Shown: piece after piece, positions 41,485 to 53,126 of the stretch
Layout of the letters: every line of letters begins with the position of its first letter
Position numbering within the stretch: the stretch's first letter is position 1
NCBI RefSeq assembly: GCF_033807575.1
Contig: NC_084730.1
Coordinates: forward strand, 1,285,986-1,349,985
DNA: 64,000 nucleotides
Source of the DNA: Cydia pomonella
Lineage: Eukaryota > Arthropoda > Insecta > Lepidoptera > Tortricidae
Direction: 5' to 3'
Made by a program: the position numbers and the translations under genes
Notes under the pieces: generated by a model
What the model saw: the letters and a program-made list of their open reading frames with translations, nothing else
Told to the model about the DNA's origin: nothing
Databases searched by the model: none

Positions 41485-41910
41485 GGCAGCTTTAAGATCC
41501 GGCCCATAGAAGATAAGCTCTCCGAATCGCGCTTAAAGTGGTATGGCCATGTCATGAGGAGGCCAGAAGATCAGATCATATGATTAGACAAGTCCTGAGC
41601 ATCAACGTCGGCTCCAAAAGATCGGGCAGAGGTAGACCCCTTACGACCTGGATGTCCGTCATTAACACCACCTTAAGAAAGCCCAAATAAATGTTTCGAC
41701 GACCCAGAACAGAGGGCCTACCGCGAACCACGTTCGACGTGTTGGCTCTCTGTCGCACTTGTAAATTCGTACGTAAGTGTGACAGGGAGGCAACACGTCG
41801 AACGTGGTTCGCGGTTGGCCTTCAGATACGCCTGGCGAAGAATGACGAGGAGAGCCGACCCCAAATGACATGGGAAAAGGCTAGGCAAAGAAGAAGATTT
41901 ACTAAATCCT
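41485..41910 (+). pseudogene. Second RTE-like C-terminus, split by MITE H
   Basis: RGSFKIRPIEDKLSESRLKW and YGHVMRRPEDQ, frameshift, RQVLSINVGSKRSGRGRPLT; then the MITE at 41710-41826; then AKNDEESRPQMTWEKARQRR-like remains. A different lineage from the copy just upstream. Confidence 0.6.
41710..41826. mobile_element. Palindromic MITE H, copy 2
   Basis: CAGAGGGCCTACCGCGAACC and its complement; arms nearly fill the element. Inserted in a LINE fragment whose reading resumes beyond it. Copy 1 is at 35087. Confidence 0.8.
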
Positions 41911-41944
41911 ATTTTAATTTAATGTATTTCAATTATTAAATAAA

Positions 41945-42195
41945 ATAAATAAATTAAATAAATATTATAGGACATTATTACACAAATTGACTAAGTCCCA
42001 CAGTAAGCTCAATAAGGCTTGTGTTGAGGCTTGAGGGTACTTAGACAACGATATATATAATATATAAATATTTATAAATACTTAAATACATAGAAAACAC
42101 CCATGACTCAGGAACTAATATCCATGCTCATCACACGAATAAATGCCCTTACCAGGATTTGAACCCGGGACCATCAGCTTCGTAGGCAGGGGTAG
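41945..42195 (-). mobile_element. SINE-2 copy
   Basis: TTGACTAAGTCCCACAGTAA, CCATGACTCAGGAACTAATA, GATTTGAACCCGGGACCATC. The head ends in a small GGTAGGCAGG duplication rather than the usual CCAGACCGGTC. Confidence 0.75.
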
Positions 42196-42439
42196 GCAGG
42201 AATTATTACAACCAATAAAGATGAGATGCTGCTTCTTAACATTTATTTATCATTGCGTAACAAAGTAAACGGTCGTGACAAACCGGAGAATTCAAGTGCG
42301 ACAAAACGAATGTTGACCCCTTGGCCCTGCTCGATCATTCCAACTTTCTGCGCGGGCGCACCGGCGCAAGCTAAGTGGGCTATTGTATGATGACTTCGAG
42401 TTCAATCAAATGGTACGGCACAGTCATCATCATATATCA

Positions 42440-42540
42440 TAGAGCAGTTGAGGTGCTCAGAAATATCTGAATTCTGAACACGCCTCTATTGTCAAGGGGT
42501 TAGAGCGCGCGTTCAGATATTTTTGAGCACCTCGGTCGCT
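42440..42540. repeat. Foldback around GAGGTGCTCAGAAATATC
   Basis: GAGGTGCTCAGAAATATCTG at ~42448 pairs with GTTCAGATATTTTTGAGCAC at ~42513. One arm recurs at ~59910-59938. A small MITE family by its structure. Confidence 0.55.
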
Positions 42541-42989
42541 CCGATATTTTTTAGGGTACCGTAGCCAATTGTCGAGAACGTTTGTATGGTAAAATGACCA
42601 CTAATGTTTCCTCTTCATCAGAGATACCTGATCTGCGCAAACCAACTCGCTAAGCCGACATAACAGTATCGCTTCACTTTCATTAAGAGTTGTATAATAC
42701 TCCATAATACCTTCTTTAAGATTATAACACCCAATAAAAACGAAGCTCACATCGTATTGGAGAAATCGTTATTGCGCGGATCGTAATTTTTTTTTTTAAA
42801 CTCGGAAGATTTCAGTTTTTAAGGAAGTTTTTTTTTATATGACAGCTGATTATGATCGTTTTCCAAATATGGACTTTTATAACAATTCTGTCCGCAACTT
42901 GATAAACAAATAAAATAAATAAATCGAAAGGATTTGAATCATTCGAAGTTTTTATTCGTCTTTAAATTTAGAGGCGGCCGAAAAATGAA

Positions 42990-43245
42990 AACGGAGCAAA
43001 TATAGGGGTCTCGGCCCGGAATACGATTTCGTATCTTTTGGCGTCGAGACCCTTGGCCCGTGGGGTCCGAATGCATCTACTTCATACAAACATACAATTC
43101 ATACAAGGAATTATCCAAAAAAATAGCAGACGCTACCGGTGATCGTAGAGCTGGCAGCTTCCTCGCACAGAGAATAAGTATTGCGATACAACGAGGAAAT
43201 GCTGCCAGCATCTACGGCACCATGCCGCAGGGGGATAGTTTTTAA
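42990..43245 (+). pseudogene. Retroelement endonuclease-like fragment, broken
   Basis: GVETLGPWGPNA, a short disrupted region, then KKIADATGDRRAGSFLAQ and RISIAIQRGNAASIYGTM. Same domain as 29195-29620 in opposite orientation. A frameshift between the two motif blocks disables it. Confidence 0.55.
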
Positions 43246-43518
43246 TTATTTATTTTAAGATTAGTTTTATTTATTTTTAGATTTAGATTTCAAGTTTTAT
43301 ATGTATTATGTTGTGTTTTTAATTAATTTCATTAAATGTATTATTTACATTGTCTATTATAATAACATATATAAAACACAGAGTCCGACCAATATAAAAT
43401 ATATCGCTGCATGGCAATTTCAATGACATTGTTAATGTCAAATTCATATGAAAACATCACATTTATAATGACACTCCCTCATTTTGTTCGATTTAAAATA
43501 GTGCAAAGTTAACTTAAT

Positions 43519-43635
43519 ACAGACTAGGTAGGAACAGATATTAAATGTCGACTCCGACAAAATGCCAAAAATTTGTATACATACAAAATTTTTGGCACTT
43601 TGTCCGTGTCGATATTTAATACCTTGACTGTACCT
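43519..43635. mobile_element. P-type palindromic MITE, variant
   Basis: ACAAAATGCCAAAAATTTGT at ~43556 faces CAAAATTTTTGGCACTTTGT at ~43585, with AATGTCGACT/TCGATATT beyond. Resembles the element at 46522. Confidence 0.6.
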
Positions 43636-43869
43636 AACTTTGTGAATTTAATATGATCGCAATTACACTTTTTTTTTCAATTAGAAAAGTCTCCACGTTC
43701 ACGTTCAGTCATTCTATCAACCACCAGTATTGAATTACATATTGATTGACACTTGACTTGACAGTAAGCCTACTGGTCAGTAGGAGAAATATATACCGTA
43801 ACCGCAAGCTTGAAAAATCACAGTTTAAGACAATTACAGTACGCTGGCACCGAATAACTATGAATTGAC

Positions 43870-44065
43870 GAAACTATCCTTAAGTCGACCGGGATATAAA
43901 CCATGATTACCTTTTATATTACCCGTATTTAAGTTAACAGTGAACAACATGCATGTAACTGCGTCGAAATATCGGGAGCTCGAAAAAAAATAAAAGGTAA
44001 TCACGGTTTATATCCCGGTCGATTTAAGTCTAGTGAAACTAACCGTGAATCATTCAAAACTGTTA
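43870..44065. mobile_element. Foldback with AACCGTGATTACC ends, compact copy
   Basis: CCGGGATATAAACCATGATT and GGTAATCACGGTTTATATCC are facing arms; TCTAGTGAAACTAACCGTG trails the right arm. Uninterrupted relative of 18046-18520. Confidence 0.65.
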
Positions 44066-44189
44066 TTGACGAAACTACCTCCAACGTAACGACCTACTTG
44101 AGTAGCGTAGCTACTAAAGATACACACAATTACACATTACGTTCTCGCCTGAGTCTAGCATAGTCGTAGATCCTGTTTTCTTTCTTCCT

Positions 44190-44503
44190 AGCGTTGTCCC
44201 GGCATATTGCCACGGCTCAAGGGAGCCTGGGGTCCGCTTTGACAACTAATCCCAAGATTTGGCGTAGGCACTAGTTTTTACGAAAGCGACTGCCATCTGA
44301 CCTTCCAACCCAGAGGGTACTAGGCCTTGTTGGGATTAGTCCGGTTTCCTCACGATGTTTTCCTTCACCGAAAAGCGACTGGTAAATATCAAATAACATT
44401 TCGTACATAAGTTCCGAAAAACTCATTGGTACGAGCCGGGGTTTGAACCCGCGACCTCCGGAATGCAAGTCGCACGCTCTTACCGCTAGGCCACCAGCGC
44501 TTA
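44190..44503 (-). mobile_element. SINE-1, full-length copy
   Basis: Tail TTCCTAGCGTTGTCCCGGCA at left, tRNA-like head (CTTACCGCTAGGCCACCAGC) at right. The short direct repeat TATAGTCGTAGATCCTGT / ATAGTCGTAGATCCTGT on both sides is a good 16-17-bp target duplication, as expected of LINE-driven SINE insertion. Confidence 0.9.
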
Positions 44504-45690
44504 TATAGTCGTAGATCCTGTATAAATAAAAAATGAAATGAAAAATCTTCAATTCAGTCCCATAGATAATAGAAATCATTTATTCAGACAACACATCAAT
44601 ACAAATAACACGTATAGAGCATTAGCAAATATAGGGCAAAGATAAACAATACAGTAGAAGGAGATGTGAAGCCGATATGGTTTCCACTCAGCTCAGCAAT
44701 GCAGCTGACACGATTGGCGTGGTCAATGGCGCTGGTTTTATGTGGAGCCAGCGGGGTGTGCATAAATGGAATACTAAATAAATATATCATATATTTATAA
44801 GTACATAACTGGTGAGTAGCAAGTACAAAATTGGTAATAAATAACAATGACGGGAGATGGAACAAGAGATGTACTTGTACTATTAAATGTTTCAATCAAA
44901 CGATCGTTGGCTCAGTTGACTGTTCACTGTCGGCAAATACTTTTTCTAAGAGAAAATACTTGCCTTGCTCATTGCTATTCGTATATTATGCTGTTCGTCG
45001 TCGAACAGTAACCAAATTCCAGGGAACCTAGCCAAAATGACAATCTTTGATAGGAAACGCCAATCGAAACTTCAAATAAACACTTGTTGAGGCAGGTCCC
45101 GGTAGAATGGTCTCGCGACCCCCAATAACGGTAGAGCCGGCAACGCCGCCGGGGATGTTAGTGGGTATTCCCCTCCTGATTAACAGAGGAAGTAACGGAA
45201 GGAGCTAGTCCCACATACCACCCCCCAAGTTGGCCTCCCCAGCCAGGGGGTGAGATGCGTAAATGAATTTACCCTTGCATCAAAAACGAAAAAAAAAACA
45301 AAAAAAAAAGTTGGACAAGTATAGGAGACCATCCCACCTCCGGACCTTAACTCATTAACCATACTTTAAAATACCTAAAAGTACCAATGAATATGGGAAA
45401 AGGCTCTGGCCAACAAGATAATCTCAAAATATAGAGATTGTAACCGAGTTCAGACTGTACCTCAACAACAACACTGAAATAAACAGTTTTTTTTAATAAT
45501 GTATGGAAATATTCGCATGACTTTTCGTAGCATCTGCATTTTTTTCATACCTAAGCATTTTTTTTTCGCTTGGCGTGTCGATGTATGATTGTCATCTTGA
45601 CTAGGCCCTCCGGCTAGCGGTGCCCTTTTACTTGTAGCATGTACTGTGCGCACGAGCAATGCATGTAGTTCTAAGATGGACTACTCTATA
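44504..45690. other. Unassigned, with a possible retroelement 3' remnant
   Basis: 45085-45360 (CAGGTCCCGGTAGAATGGTC ... TTGCATCAAAAACG plus A-runs) has the look of a GC-rich LINE 3' end, but I cannot confirm a family. The rest shows no gene; the 44596-44895 minus frame has no motifs. Confidence 0.35.
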
Positions 45691-45694
45691 TAAA

Positions 45695-45970
45695 AGTCTA
45701 CTATGGATCGTGTCATTCACGAAGGCGCATGCCTTGACTCATAATCTCATGTTATTAAAGGTTAGATTTGACAAATCTGCGCGCCATCGTGGATGGCACG
45801 AGATATACACATAGGTATAAGATGTAGAATTCACGGAAAAGGATCATTAGTACAGTGGTTGCTTAGCTCATTTCATATTACACCTTATATCGTTACAATA
45901 AGGTATAAATTAGACGTTTGTGTATATCTTGTGTGTCAATGACTTAAGTGGTGCAGATTTCCGATTGATT
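45695..45970. repeat. Repeat shared with 55498-55745
   Basis: GTTAGATTTGACAAATCTGC and CACCTTATATCGTTACAATA match TTAGATTTGACAAACCTGTG and GCCTTATATCGTTGCAATAA of the other copy. Internal sequence is diverged. Non-coding. Confidence 0.5.
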
Positions 45971-46119
45971 GTTTAAATTGTTTTGTTTAGATGATTGTAC
46001 TTGTAGAAACTGTCAATAACATTGACAACTAAAACCCACGCTTATGTACGTTACGAGGAAAGAATAGCTTTGGCCTTTGAGATCCTAACGAAATAACGGT
46101 AATTTTTACAAGCTATTTA

Positions 46120-46395
46120 ACTTGCCCTGTTAGTATGTATGGGACAAATCTTGCAAGTTAAATTTGACCCACTTCCCGGTTTCCGATGAAGCTGAAAATT
46201 TGCATACATATGTAAGTCGGGTGACAATGCATTATGATAGTACCATCGAGATTATCTGATGATGGAGACAGGAGGAAGCCATAGGAACTCTGTGATAAAA
46301 CAACGTAACCTAATTGTGTTTGGGGTTTTAAGAATTGTCTCGATGAGTATTAGTTGCCTGTGGAAAATAGTACAGTCAGCGATAAAAGCTTCTAC
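46120..46395 (-). repeat. Repeat R-C, inverted copy
   Basis: Reverse complement of the family (AACCTAATTGTGTTTGGGGT, TACAGTCAGCGATAAAAGCT). Left edge at the TGACCCACTTCCCGGTTTCC block. Confidence 0.75.
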
Positions 46396-46521
46396 AAAAA
46401 ATGAAATTTTTGCCAAAAAAATATTTTATTAAATTTCCATTTCATATTTTTTTATAACATACGAAAAAATCATGAGAATGGAATATATTTTAGAAGTAGA
46501 AAAACATTTTCTCTTGTACAG

Positions 46522-46652
46522 TCACGTCTGAAAATATCGATACGAAAAATGTGCCAAAAATATGTATACACTACCTTGATATATGGGCAATAAAGTCGTG
46601 CATACATACTTTTGGCACTTTTTTCGTATCGATATTTTCAGACGTGACCGTA
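46522..46652. mobile_element. P-type palindromic MITE, best copy
   Basis: ACGTCTGAAAATATCGATAC ... and GTATCGATATTTTCAGACGT are exact complements at the ends; arms extend ~45 bp around a short loop (CCTTGATATATGGGC). No coding. Confidence 0.8.
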
Positions 46653-47305
46653 TGGACGTGTACGTGGTATAGTCCCCTATTGATACCGTCTAAAACAAAA
46701 TTTGTATTTTATTATCATCGATTTTCATTTGTTTAGAAGTCAAAGAATTCCATTTCAGTACCATTTTGTACCTTGTTACATATACAATAGTATAAGTTCC
46801 TAGCGACTTCCATATTGGAATGTCGTTGTGATTCAAGATGGCGAAGACGTCTCGAGAATTTTTTTTGTGTTTTGCTCATTCACGTTGTTCAAAGTGTAAT
46901 ATTGATAGCTTATTATGCAGTGAACTATCGTGGAAGTGTGCAGCTAATGAATAATGATAAACGAATCTTGAAACGCGTTTAACCATGTCTTAATCAACAC
47001 CCGGCAATCCATCGTGGCTTTTAGTAAAGTCCAGGTATCTCTTTCCATAGGCTGCGGTGACTGCTTACCATCAGGCGGGCCGTATGCTTGTTTGCCACCG
47101 TCGTGGTATTAAAAAAAAAACTACCGAACGTCATGCTCTACGAGGACACTCAAAACTTACAACGAAACTTGACATTGGCGAAATCATCATAGATTTGATG
47201 GACGCCATTTTTAAAAAGAAGAAATAAATAAATATTGATTGTCACTGTGACAAAGTATCTACGAAATGCGTAGGAAATAAAATTCTTTCTACAGTACATT
47301 ATCGT
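46653..47305. other. Unassigned DNA with one LT tail
   Basis: 47045-47121 is an LT tail in sense orientation (GACTGCTTACCATCAGGCGG, GTGGTATT, A-run). The remainder has no gene. Confidence 0.5.
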
Positions 47306-48027
47306 TTTTTAGGGTTCCGTAGCCAAATGGCATAAAACGGAACCCTTATAGTTTCGCCATGTCCGTCTGTCTGTCTGTCTGTCTGTCTGTTCGAGGCTTT
47401 GCTCCGTGGTCGTTAGTGCTAGAAAGCTGAAATTTGGCATGGATATATAAATCAATAAAGCCGACAAAGTCGTACAATAAAATCTAAAAATTTAATTTTT
47501 TTTAGGGTACCTCCCCTACACGTAAAGTGGGGGTGAAATATTTTTTTCGCTTCAACCCTAGAGTGTGGGGTATCGTTGGAAAGGTCTTTCAAAACTAATA
47601 GGGGTTTTCAAGAAACATTCTTTGATAAAGTCATTATATATTCGGAGATAATCACTCCGAAAGAAAAAAAAATGTGTCCCCCCCCCCCCTCTAACTTTTG
47701 AACCATAGGTCCAAAAAATATGAAAAAAATCGTGGAAGTAGAGCTTAAGAAAGACATTCAATGAAAACTATAGCAAACATGATCAGTTTAGCTGTTTTTG
47801 AGTTATCGCAAAAAGTTTTCCCTTCATAGTAAAAAGACTTACTTTAATTAAGTACTGATTATGCAAATTTTTTATTTTATTTGTTTAACTCGGGTGAAAG
47901 GTACCGTTTCATCCCTTGGTTAACAATTTACTATACTTTAAGCTCCAGTTTAGCTTATTGTGACGGAAGAGTAACTACGGAACCCTACACTGAGCGTGGC
48001 CCGACATGCTCTTGGCCGGTTTTTTCT
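47306..48027. mobile_element. G-element, ~720-bp copy
   Basis: TTAGGGTTCCGTAGCCAAAT, a (GTCT)n run, GAGGCTTTGCTCCGTGGTCG, a C-run, then CGTGGCCCGACATGCTCTTG near the other end. Nearly identical in inverted orientation to 53127-53863. Confidence 0.75.
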
Positions 48028-48888
48028 ATAAAAACCATTATTTCCTTTATAAAAACATCCTAACCACTAAACTTATTAATATTCACCAAGTTCTCAATAT
48101 AACTTCCTTCGAATAGTCTATTTTAAGACAATAAAGGGACTCCCCTATCCTCTTAGACATAAATTTTAATTAGTTCCTGTTCGACTACAGGGATCTGTGG
48201 TGTCAAGGTCACAACGAAAATTGGAATGGAAAGAATGAATGACATTATTAAGATACATTGGGGATACTTCGACAGCGGGGTAATTTCGAAGATGGCGAAT
48301 ATCTGTCAAACTTTAAGCACTGCATACTTTAATAACAATTACCGGGGGTACGTCCTTAAATTAAACCGAGAGATTTTAACCACGCACTTTTCGGCCTAAA
48401 GAAAAAAAAATGTTATATGAGTTTAACTAAGTAAGCTTCACGAAAAAAAATTTTTATTTTCAAATTTTTAAAATATTTTGTACATATACATAAAAAGTTA
48501 ATGGTACAACTGGTACTGTAAGCGCAAAATTCACCGCTACAAATGAGAATTCACGGTCTTTTCTGATCAGTCATGGCCGAACGCTCTAACAAAACCTATT
48601 CAAACAGACATACAAATATCTTCATTTGTCTATTTGTCCGTACATTCCTATTCCTACGCAATACGCGGTACTTTCTAATAATTACCATTTCAAACAAAAT
48701 GTACAAATCATCAATATTAATACTTCATACGAGTTACATGACACTTTCGCGTTTATTATTTTGTCAAAAGTCTATTACTTTGTAACCCGTCATGAAAAAG
48801 GAGGGTAGACTTTTTTTAAAGTCTACTGGATCTCAGGGTGAGTCAAGAAGATGATCATTGATCATACAGTACAACATGGCCACAAATC
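48028..48888. other. No gene seen
   Basis: AT-rich. Contains homopolymer runs and short frames without family motifs (48573-48808). No terminal repeats noticed. Confidence 0.35.
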
Positions 48889-49451
48889 GCGAAAATAAAG
48901 CTATTCCATAGAAAACTTCGGGGGCTTAGCAACAAAATGTATAAATAAATATTATAGGCCATTATTACACGAATTGACTAAGTCCCACAGTAAGCTCAAT
49001 AAGGCATGAATTGTGGGTACAAAACCGCGAAAAAATAAAGCTATTCCATAGAAAACTACAACTTATCTGCTTTGCCTAAAGGTTGACTGGTAGAGAATGC
49101 CTTACGGCATTAAGTTCGCCTATTGTACAGTGTGTTTTCTTATGTGCAATAAAGATTCAATAAATAAATTAATAAAACTTTGCGGGCTTAGCAACGAAAT
49201 GAATAAATAAATATTATAGGCCATTATTACACAAATTGACTAAGTCCCACGGTAAGCTCAATAAGGCTTGTGTTGTGGGTACTTAGACAACGATATATAT
49301 GTACATAAATATACATAGAAAACGGCCAGGACTCAGGATCAAATATCCGTGCTCATCAGTCATCACAAAAATAAATACCCTTACCAGGTGTTGAACCCGG
49401 AACCATCGGCTTCATAGGCAGGGTCACTACCCACTAGGCCAGACAGGTCGT
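48889..49451 (-). mobile_element. Two SINE-2 pieces around a LINE tail, with duplicated flank
   Basis: 48939-49020 is a SINE-2 3' fragment; 49203-49451 is a full SINE-2, both minus. AATAAAGCTATTCCATAGAA occurs at ~48894 and ~49032, and GGGCTTAGCAAC at ~48922 and ~49185. A DL LINE tail (49074-49180) splits the second flank copy. This implies a local segmental duplication after SINE insertion. Confidence 0.65.
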
Positions 49452-50454
49452 CGACAAAAATAAACTTTTTCTTTTTAAAAATTTGTCACATGAGAAAAGT
49501 TGTTCAAGAATAACCATTTTAATGACTTTTATTCGGGATCCTGACCCCGCAATCACCGGCAATCCACAATGTAGGTTAGTAGACCCGGCCAAAGTATACA
49601 GACTTTATAGCGTCAAAGTGTGGCAGCACACTCAGTTGACATTTAGTCGCATTTTACTTGAAAACGGCAAAAACAAGCAGAAAACAACGCAATTCTTTCG
49701 CGCAAAAATGTGCAACAACCGCTGCTCTTTTTACACAAACCATCTTTGTAAGATTTCCATTTGAATTTCCACAGCCCGGTTAGGTCATTCATTAATTACG
49801 TCACACGTTTAGGGGGAAGGGGGTACAGAAAATGTGACATGTTGTGACATGGGCGAGGGGGGAGTGAGCAGCTTTGTGACGTCACTTAACTTGTAGACAA
49901 AAATTGATTTAATTTGTATGTATGTACGTAAACACTTTACTGTACATAAGACTGGTTAAGATACAATAAAACAGAATGTTGGCAAGGGCTTGTGCACAAA
50001 TCACGCGAGGTTTTTTCGGCTACTTTTTGACCTAGTAGTTTTTTCGGCTAGTAATCGGTTTTGTGTGTTATTATTAAAAATATTTTTTATTAAAATAATA
50101 AATACTGCATTCGAATTGCTTATTTCGTTAATAACAAGATTTCCGAATATGCGACGTCACACCAGGGGAAAGTAAAGGGGGTTGCCAAATGTGACCAGAT
50201 GTCACAAGGAGGGGTCATGAATAAAAAAAAAGCCCAAGTTTGTTCCCCGTTTTTTCGACGGCTAGACAGAAAAGAAAAGTAATATTTTTGTTAAAAAGAT
50301 GAATAGTATGAAACCACAACACATGTTACGGAGGAAGAGGCAACATCTTACAGCACAATGAAGACCTAATAACGATCGAATTAGAAATCGCGTGCGCATC
50401 TGATCGCAAGCGACAAGCGGTAGCGGGAATAATTCTGTAAGTAAAGAAAATTAC
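49452..50454. other. No gene; degenerate repeat debris
   Basis: 49795-49890 (GTGACATGTTGTGACATGGG, GGGGG tracts) and 50195-50225 (GTGACCAGATGTCACAAGGA) look like two ends of an old element with TGACGTCA-rich sequence. GGTTTTTTCGGCTA is repeated at ~50009 and ~50037. Confidence 0.35.
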
Positions 50455-50590
50455 TCCAATAATCTTTGTAAGTAAAGTAAGGTAATATTCTTTATTGCAC
50501 CACAAAAAAACTAATTTACAATGCAAATAAAGGTAGCAACAGGCGGTCTTATCGTTGCAAGTGATCTCTTCCAGACAACCTACAAATAAA
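50455..50590 (-). mobile_element. DL LINE 3' tail
   Basis: Minus strand: GTTGTCTGGAAGAGATCACT, ACGATAAGACCGCCTGTTGC, then TGCAATAAAGAATATTACC. The 3'-UTR end of the family seen at 10843 and 49074. Confidence 0.7.
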
Positions 50591-50853
50591 CTTCAAACCT
50601 ACAAATAAGTACAAATAAACTTCATTATGGAATTTAAAATACCATCAATTTGAAATATCAACAGTTCCAATTCATTAAATGTCGCTTTCCGAGAGTATTT
50701 GCGAGCAATTACTGTATTTGCAACAATCACAACAATTTTAAATTCGTTATCGGATACGTTTGAATAGAGCATTGCTTTGCTGAGAGTAATTTTTCCCTAG
50801 CCCTTTCGTTTTGTATGCAATTGTAATAATAAAAGCTTAGTCTTGTGGGTACT

Positions 50854-51236
50854 GGCTAGCCCTTGAGAGGACTGGCATGCGCACCCGAAGGCCGTGCGAA
50901 GTGGAAGATAAAAAAATCGAAAAAAGGACCCTGAGCTCCGACAACACCAGCACAATCGGAATAAACGCAAACAGCCACCTCACGCTAGCGTCTTTTGAGC
51001 ATCGGCGTCTGGACAGCGCTATGGAAAATGGCGTTGCAGCGCAGTTGCGCCAACGTTGCGTCGAGCTCCAGCCATAGTTGAGTAGCCGCCGACGCGACGC
51101 TTGGGATACGCTAGTGTGGGGTAGCCCTTAGCGTTTATTCCGATTGTGCTGCTGCTGTCGGAGCTCGGGGTCCTTTTCTCGATTTTTTCTCTTCGCACGG
51201 CCTTCGGGTGCGCATGCCAACCCTCTCCAGGGCTGG
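50854..51236. mobile_element. GC-rich long-hairpin element
   Basis: ACTGGCATGCGCACCCGAAG at ~50870 is inverted at ~51206-51225. Pairing continues through GAGCTCCGACA and CACAATCGGAATAAACGC to about 150 bp per arm. Total ~385 bp. The single-copy loop holds GCGTTGCAGCGCAGTTGCGC. The 66-codon frame at 50877 is a product of the GC bias. Confidence 0.7.
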
Positions 51237-51603
51237 CATGAGCAGCTTAGTTGAGACTTGACAGAGAAGCGGACAATAATGGATTTTCTACCCGCCGTAA
51301 GCTTGTGGCTTGCACCCAGCGGGTGAAAGTGGCTCGAACTTTACTGCACTCCACTAATGATTTTATAATGTCGGCGCTCGGTGTCACTTGCGATTCCACA
51401 GGTCATCTTGGAAATCTTTAGAAAGATGGAGAGATAAGCAAAATCGTGTTTTATTTATGCAATATTTGAATTTTTTGGCGGTTATTTTCACCCGACGAAT
51501 AGTAACAGGAGGGTACTCGATCCGCTCAACTTTTCGAAAGTGTTCGGGGATAGATTACTTTCATCCTTACACTTTGTTAAAAGGTGTTGAACTGTAATTT
51601 AAC
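51237..51603. other. No gene seen
   Basis: Mixed composition, no repeats recognised. The 51388-51597 frame lacks motifs. Confidence 0.35.
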
Positions 51604-51738
51604 CTCTACACGATGGCCCAGCGTAGGACAGTCTAAGGGACGCAGCTATGCGGTGGAATGAGATAGCAATATCACTTACTCCCTCTAACGCATAAATGCG
51701 TCCCTTGGACTTGCCTGCGCTGGGCCATCGTGTAGAAG
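51604..51738. mobile_element. Palindromic MITE with CTACACGATGGCCCAGCG ends
   Basis: The first and last ~38 bp are inverted repeats (CTACACGATGGCCCAGCG; AAGGGACGCA on both arms). Centre is AGATAGCAATATCACTTA. No second copy here. Confidence 0.7.
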
Positions 51739-51779
51739 AGCAATAATATATAGTAGAGTAGAGAGCGTTTATTCGTGTT

Positions 51780-51894
51780 AAAAAAGTTCAGTCGGTGGTA
51801 AAAAAGCATACGCCTGATGGTAAGCAGTCTCCGTAGCCTAAGTACGTCTGCAACTCCAGAGGAGTTACATGCGCGTTGCCGACCCCAAAACCAC

Positions 51895-51932
<38 letters not shown>

Positions 51933-52463
51933 GTTGAGATCTGGCAACCTTACTCACCGGCAGGAACAAACACTATGAGTAGGGTCTAGTGTTATTTGGC
52001 TGCTGTTTTCTGTAAGGTACTTCCCCAGTTAGGCTCTGCTCTAGATCTGAAATGACATCCACCGGCTGTGCCCTACCACACAAAGCGAGATGACATTCAC
52101 AATGCCCATACCTCTCTTTTGGACGTAGTTTAAGGACGTACCCGGGTCCAAGGACGTAACCTGGCTGGGCTAGCGCTGGTCTTCCGTCGGGGCCATGACC
52201 GTGTGCAGTGCCAGTAGGCTCCTACGATTCGCCGCAAACACTTGTTTACCACCTGGAGTCTACTGGTTATGTTTTGTTTCGCACCCATACAGGAGGAGAC
52301 GTAATTATATCTAAGTACGTCCGTTGGGGAGGCGAAGTGCAAAAAGACTTTAGCGAACACGGCGCCACTGGACAGAAACGGTTTTGGACAGAGAAGCATG
52401 GCGGTCTTTGGTGTCGGAGGCCAAGATCCACTTCGGGTCGCTGCATCACAGCAGTAAGTATGT
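51780..52463 (-). mobile_element. LT tail joined to RTE-type LINE debris
   Basis: 51780-52150 is an LT copy (minus) with a ~32-base C-run at 51898-51930. 52190-52320 encodes on the minus strand ITSRLQVVNKCLRRIVGAYW, an RTE polymerase motif. 52385-52463 encodes on the plus strand VSEAKIHFGSLHHSSK-stop, an RTE C-terminus. Several fragments stacked in a few hundred bases. Confidence 0.6.
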
Positions 52464-52464
52464 A

Positions 52465-53037
52465 CAGGGTGGACAAATAAGAATGATACACTTTGTTTTT
52501 AAATTTTAATTACAAGTGGAAATTTTATGAAATATTTTTTTCATAAATATATTATTTAGGGTTGGCAATTGTATACGGAAGATAATTTCTGCCAAATGTC
52601 TACCACTAGCAGCAAGCAATTTTATCTCAAATGTTTCTGTTGTTTAAAACACGTTGTTTGCTCGATTAATTTTGAAAAAAAGTGACAGTGATTGGGACCC
52701 AAATTCCCCAAATTTTGCAGCTCTTGACTTATTTCTGTGGGGCTATCTAAAATAACGTGTCTATGCTAACGAGCTGATGAAATTTAAACAGTTAAAACCG
52801 ACTATTCGACACAAATGTACTAAGATAATGCCAAAAATGTGCGAATAGATGCTGAACATTGGGATGATAAGGGCTTACATTTGCCTGCTGTTAGAGGTGG
52901 ACATATGTCAGACATTATGTTTCGCATGAATTTGCCAACCCCGAAGAATATATTTTTAAAACAATACTTAATAATTTTTGAACTTAATACAGTTAAAATT
53001 TAAAAACAAAATGTATACTTCTTATTTGCCCACCCTG
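52465..53037 (+). pseudogene. mariner/Tc1-like element, deleted and decayed
   Basis: Ends CAGGGTGGACAAATAAGAAT and TTCTTATTTGCCCACCCTG are inverted over ~45 bp and flanked by TA. 52725-52790 reads PNSPNFAALDLFLWGYLK, the block following the second catalytic Asp in Tc1/mariner transposases. Stops and deletion leave only 573 bp, against ~1.2-1.3 kb for an active element. It lies two bases past a LINE stop codon. Confidence 0.8.
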
Positions 53038-53126
53038 TATATCGTCTCCTAGTGCCCATAGTACAAGCTTTACTTAGTTTTTGGGCTAGGTCAATCTGTG
53101 TAAGATTCTAAGATTGTCATGAAATA

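Noticed and set aside
44596..44895. 99-codon minus-strand hydrophobic frame
   Set aside because: Composition follows AT-rich DNA; no signal or conserved motif.
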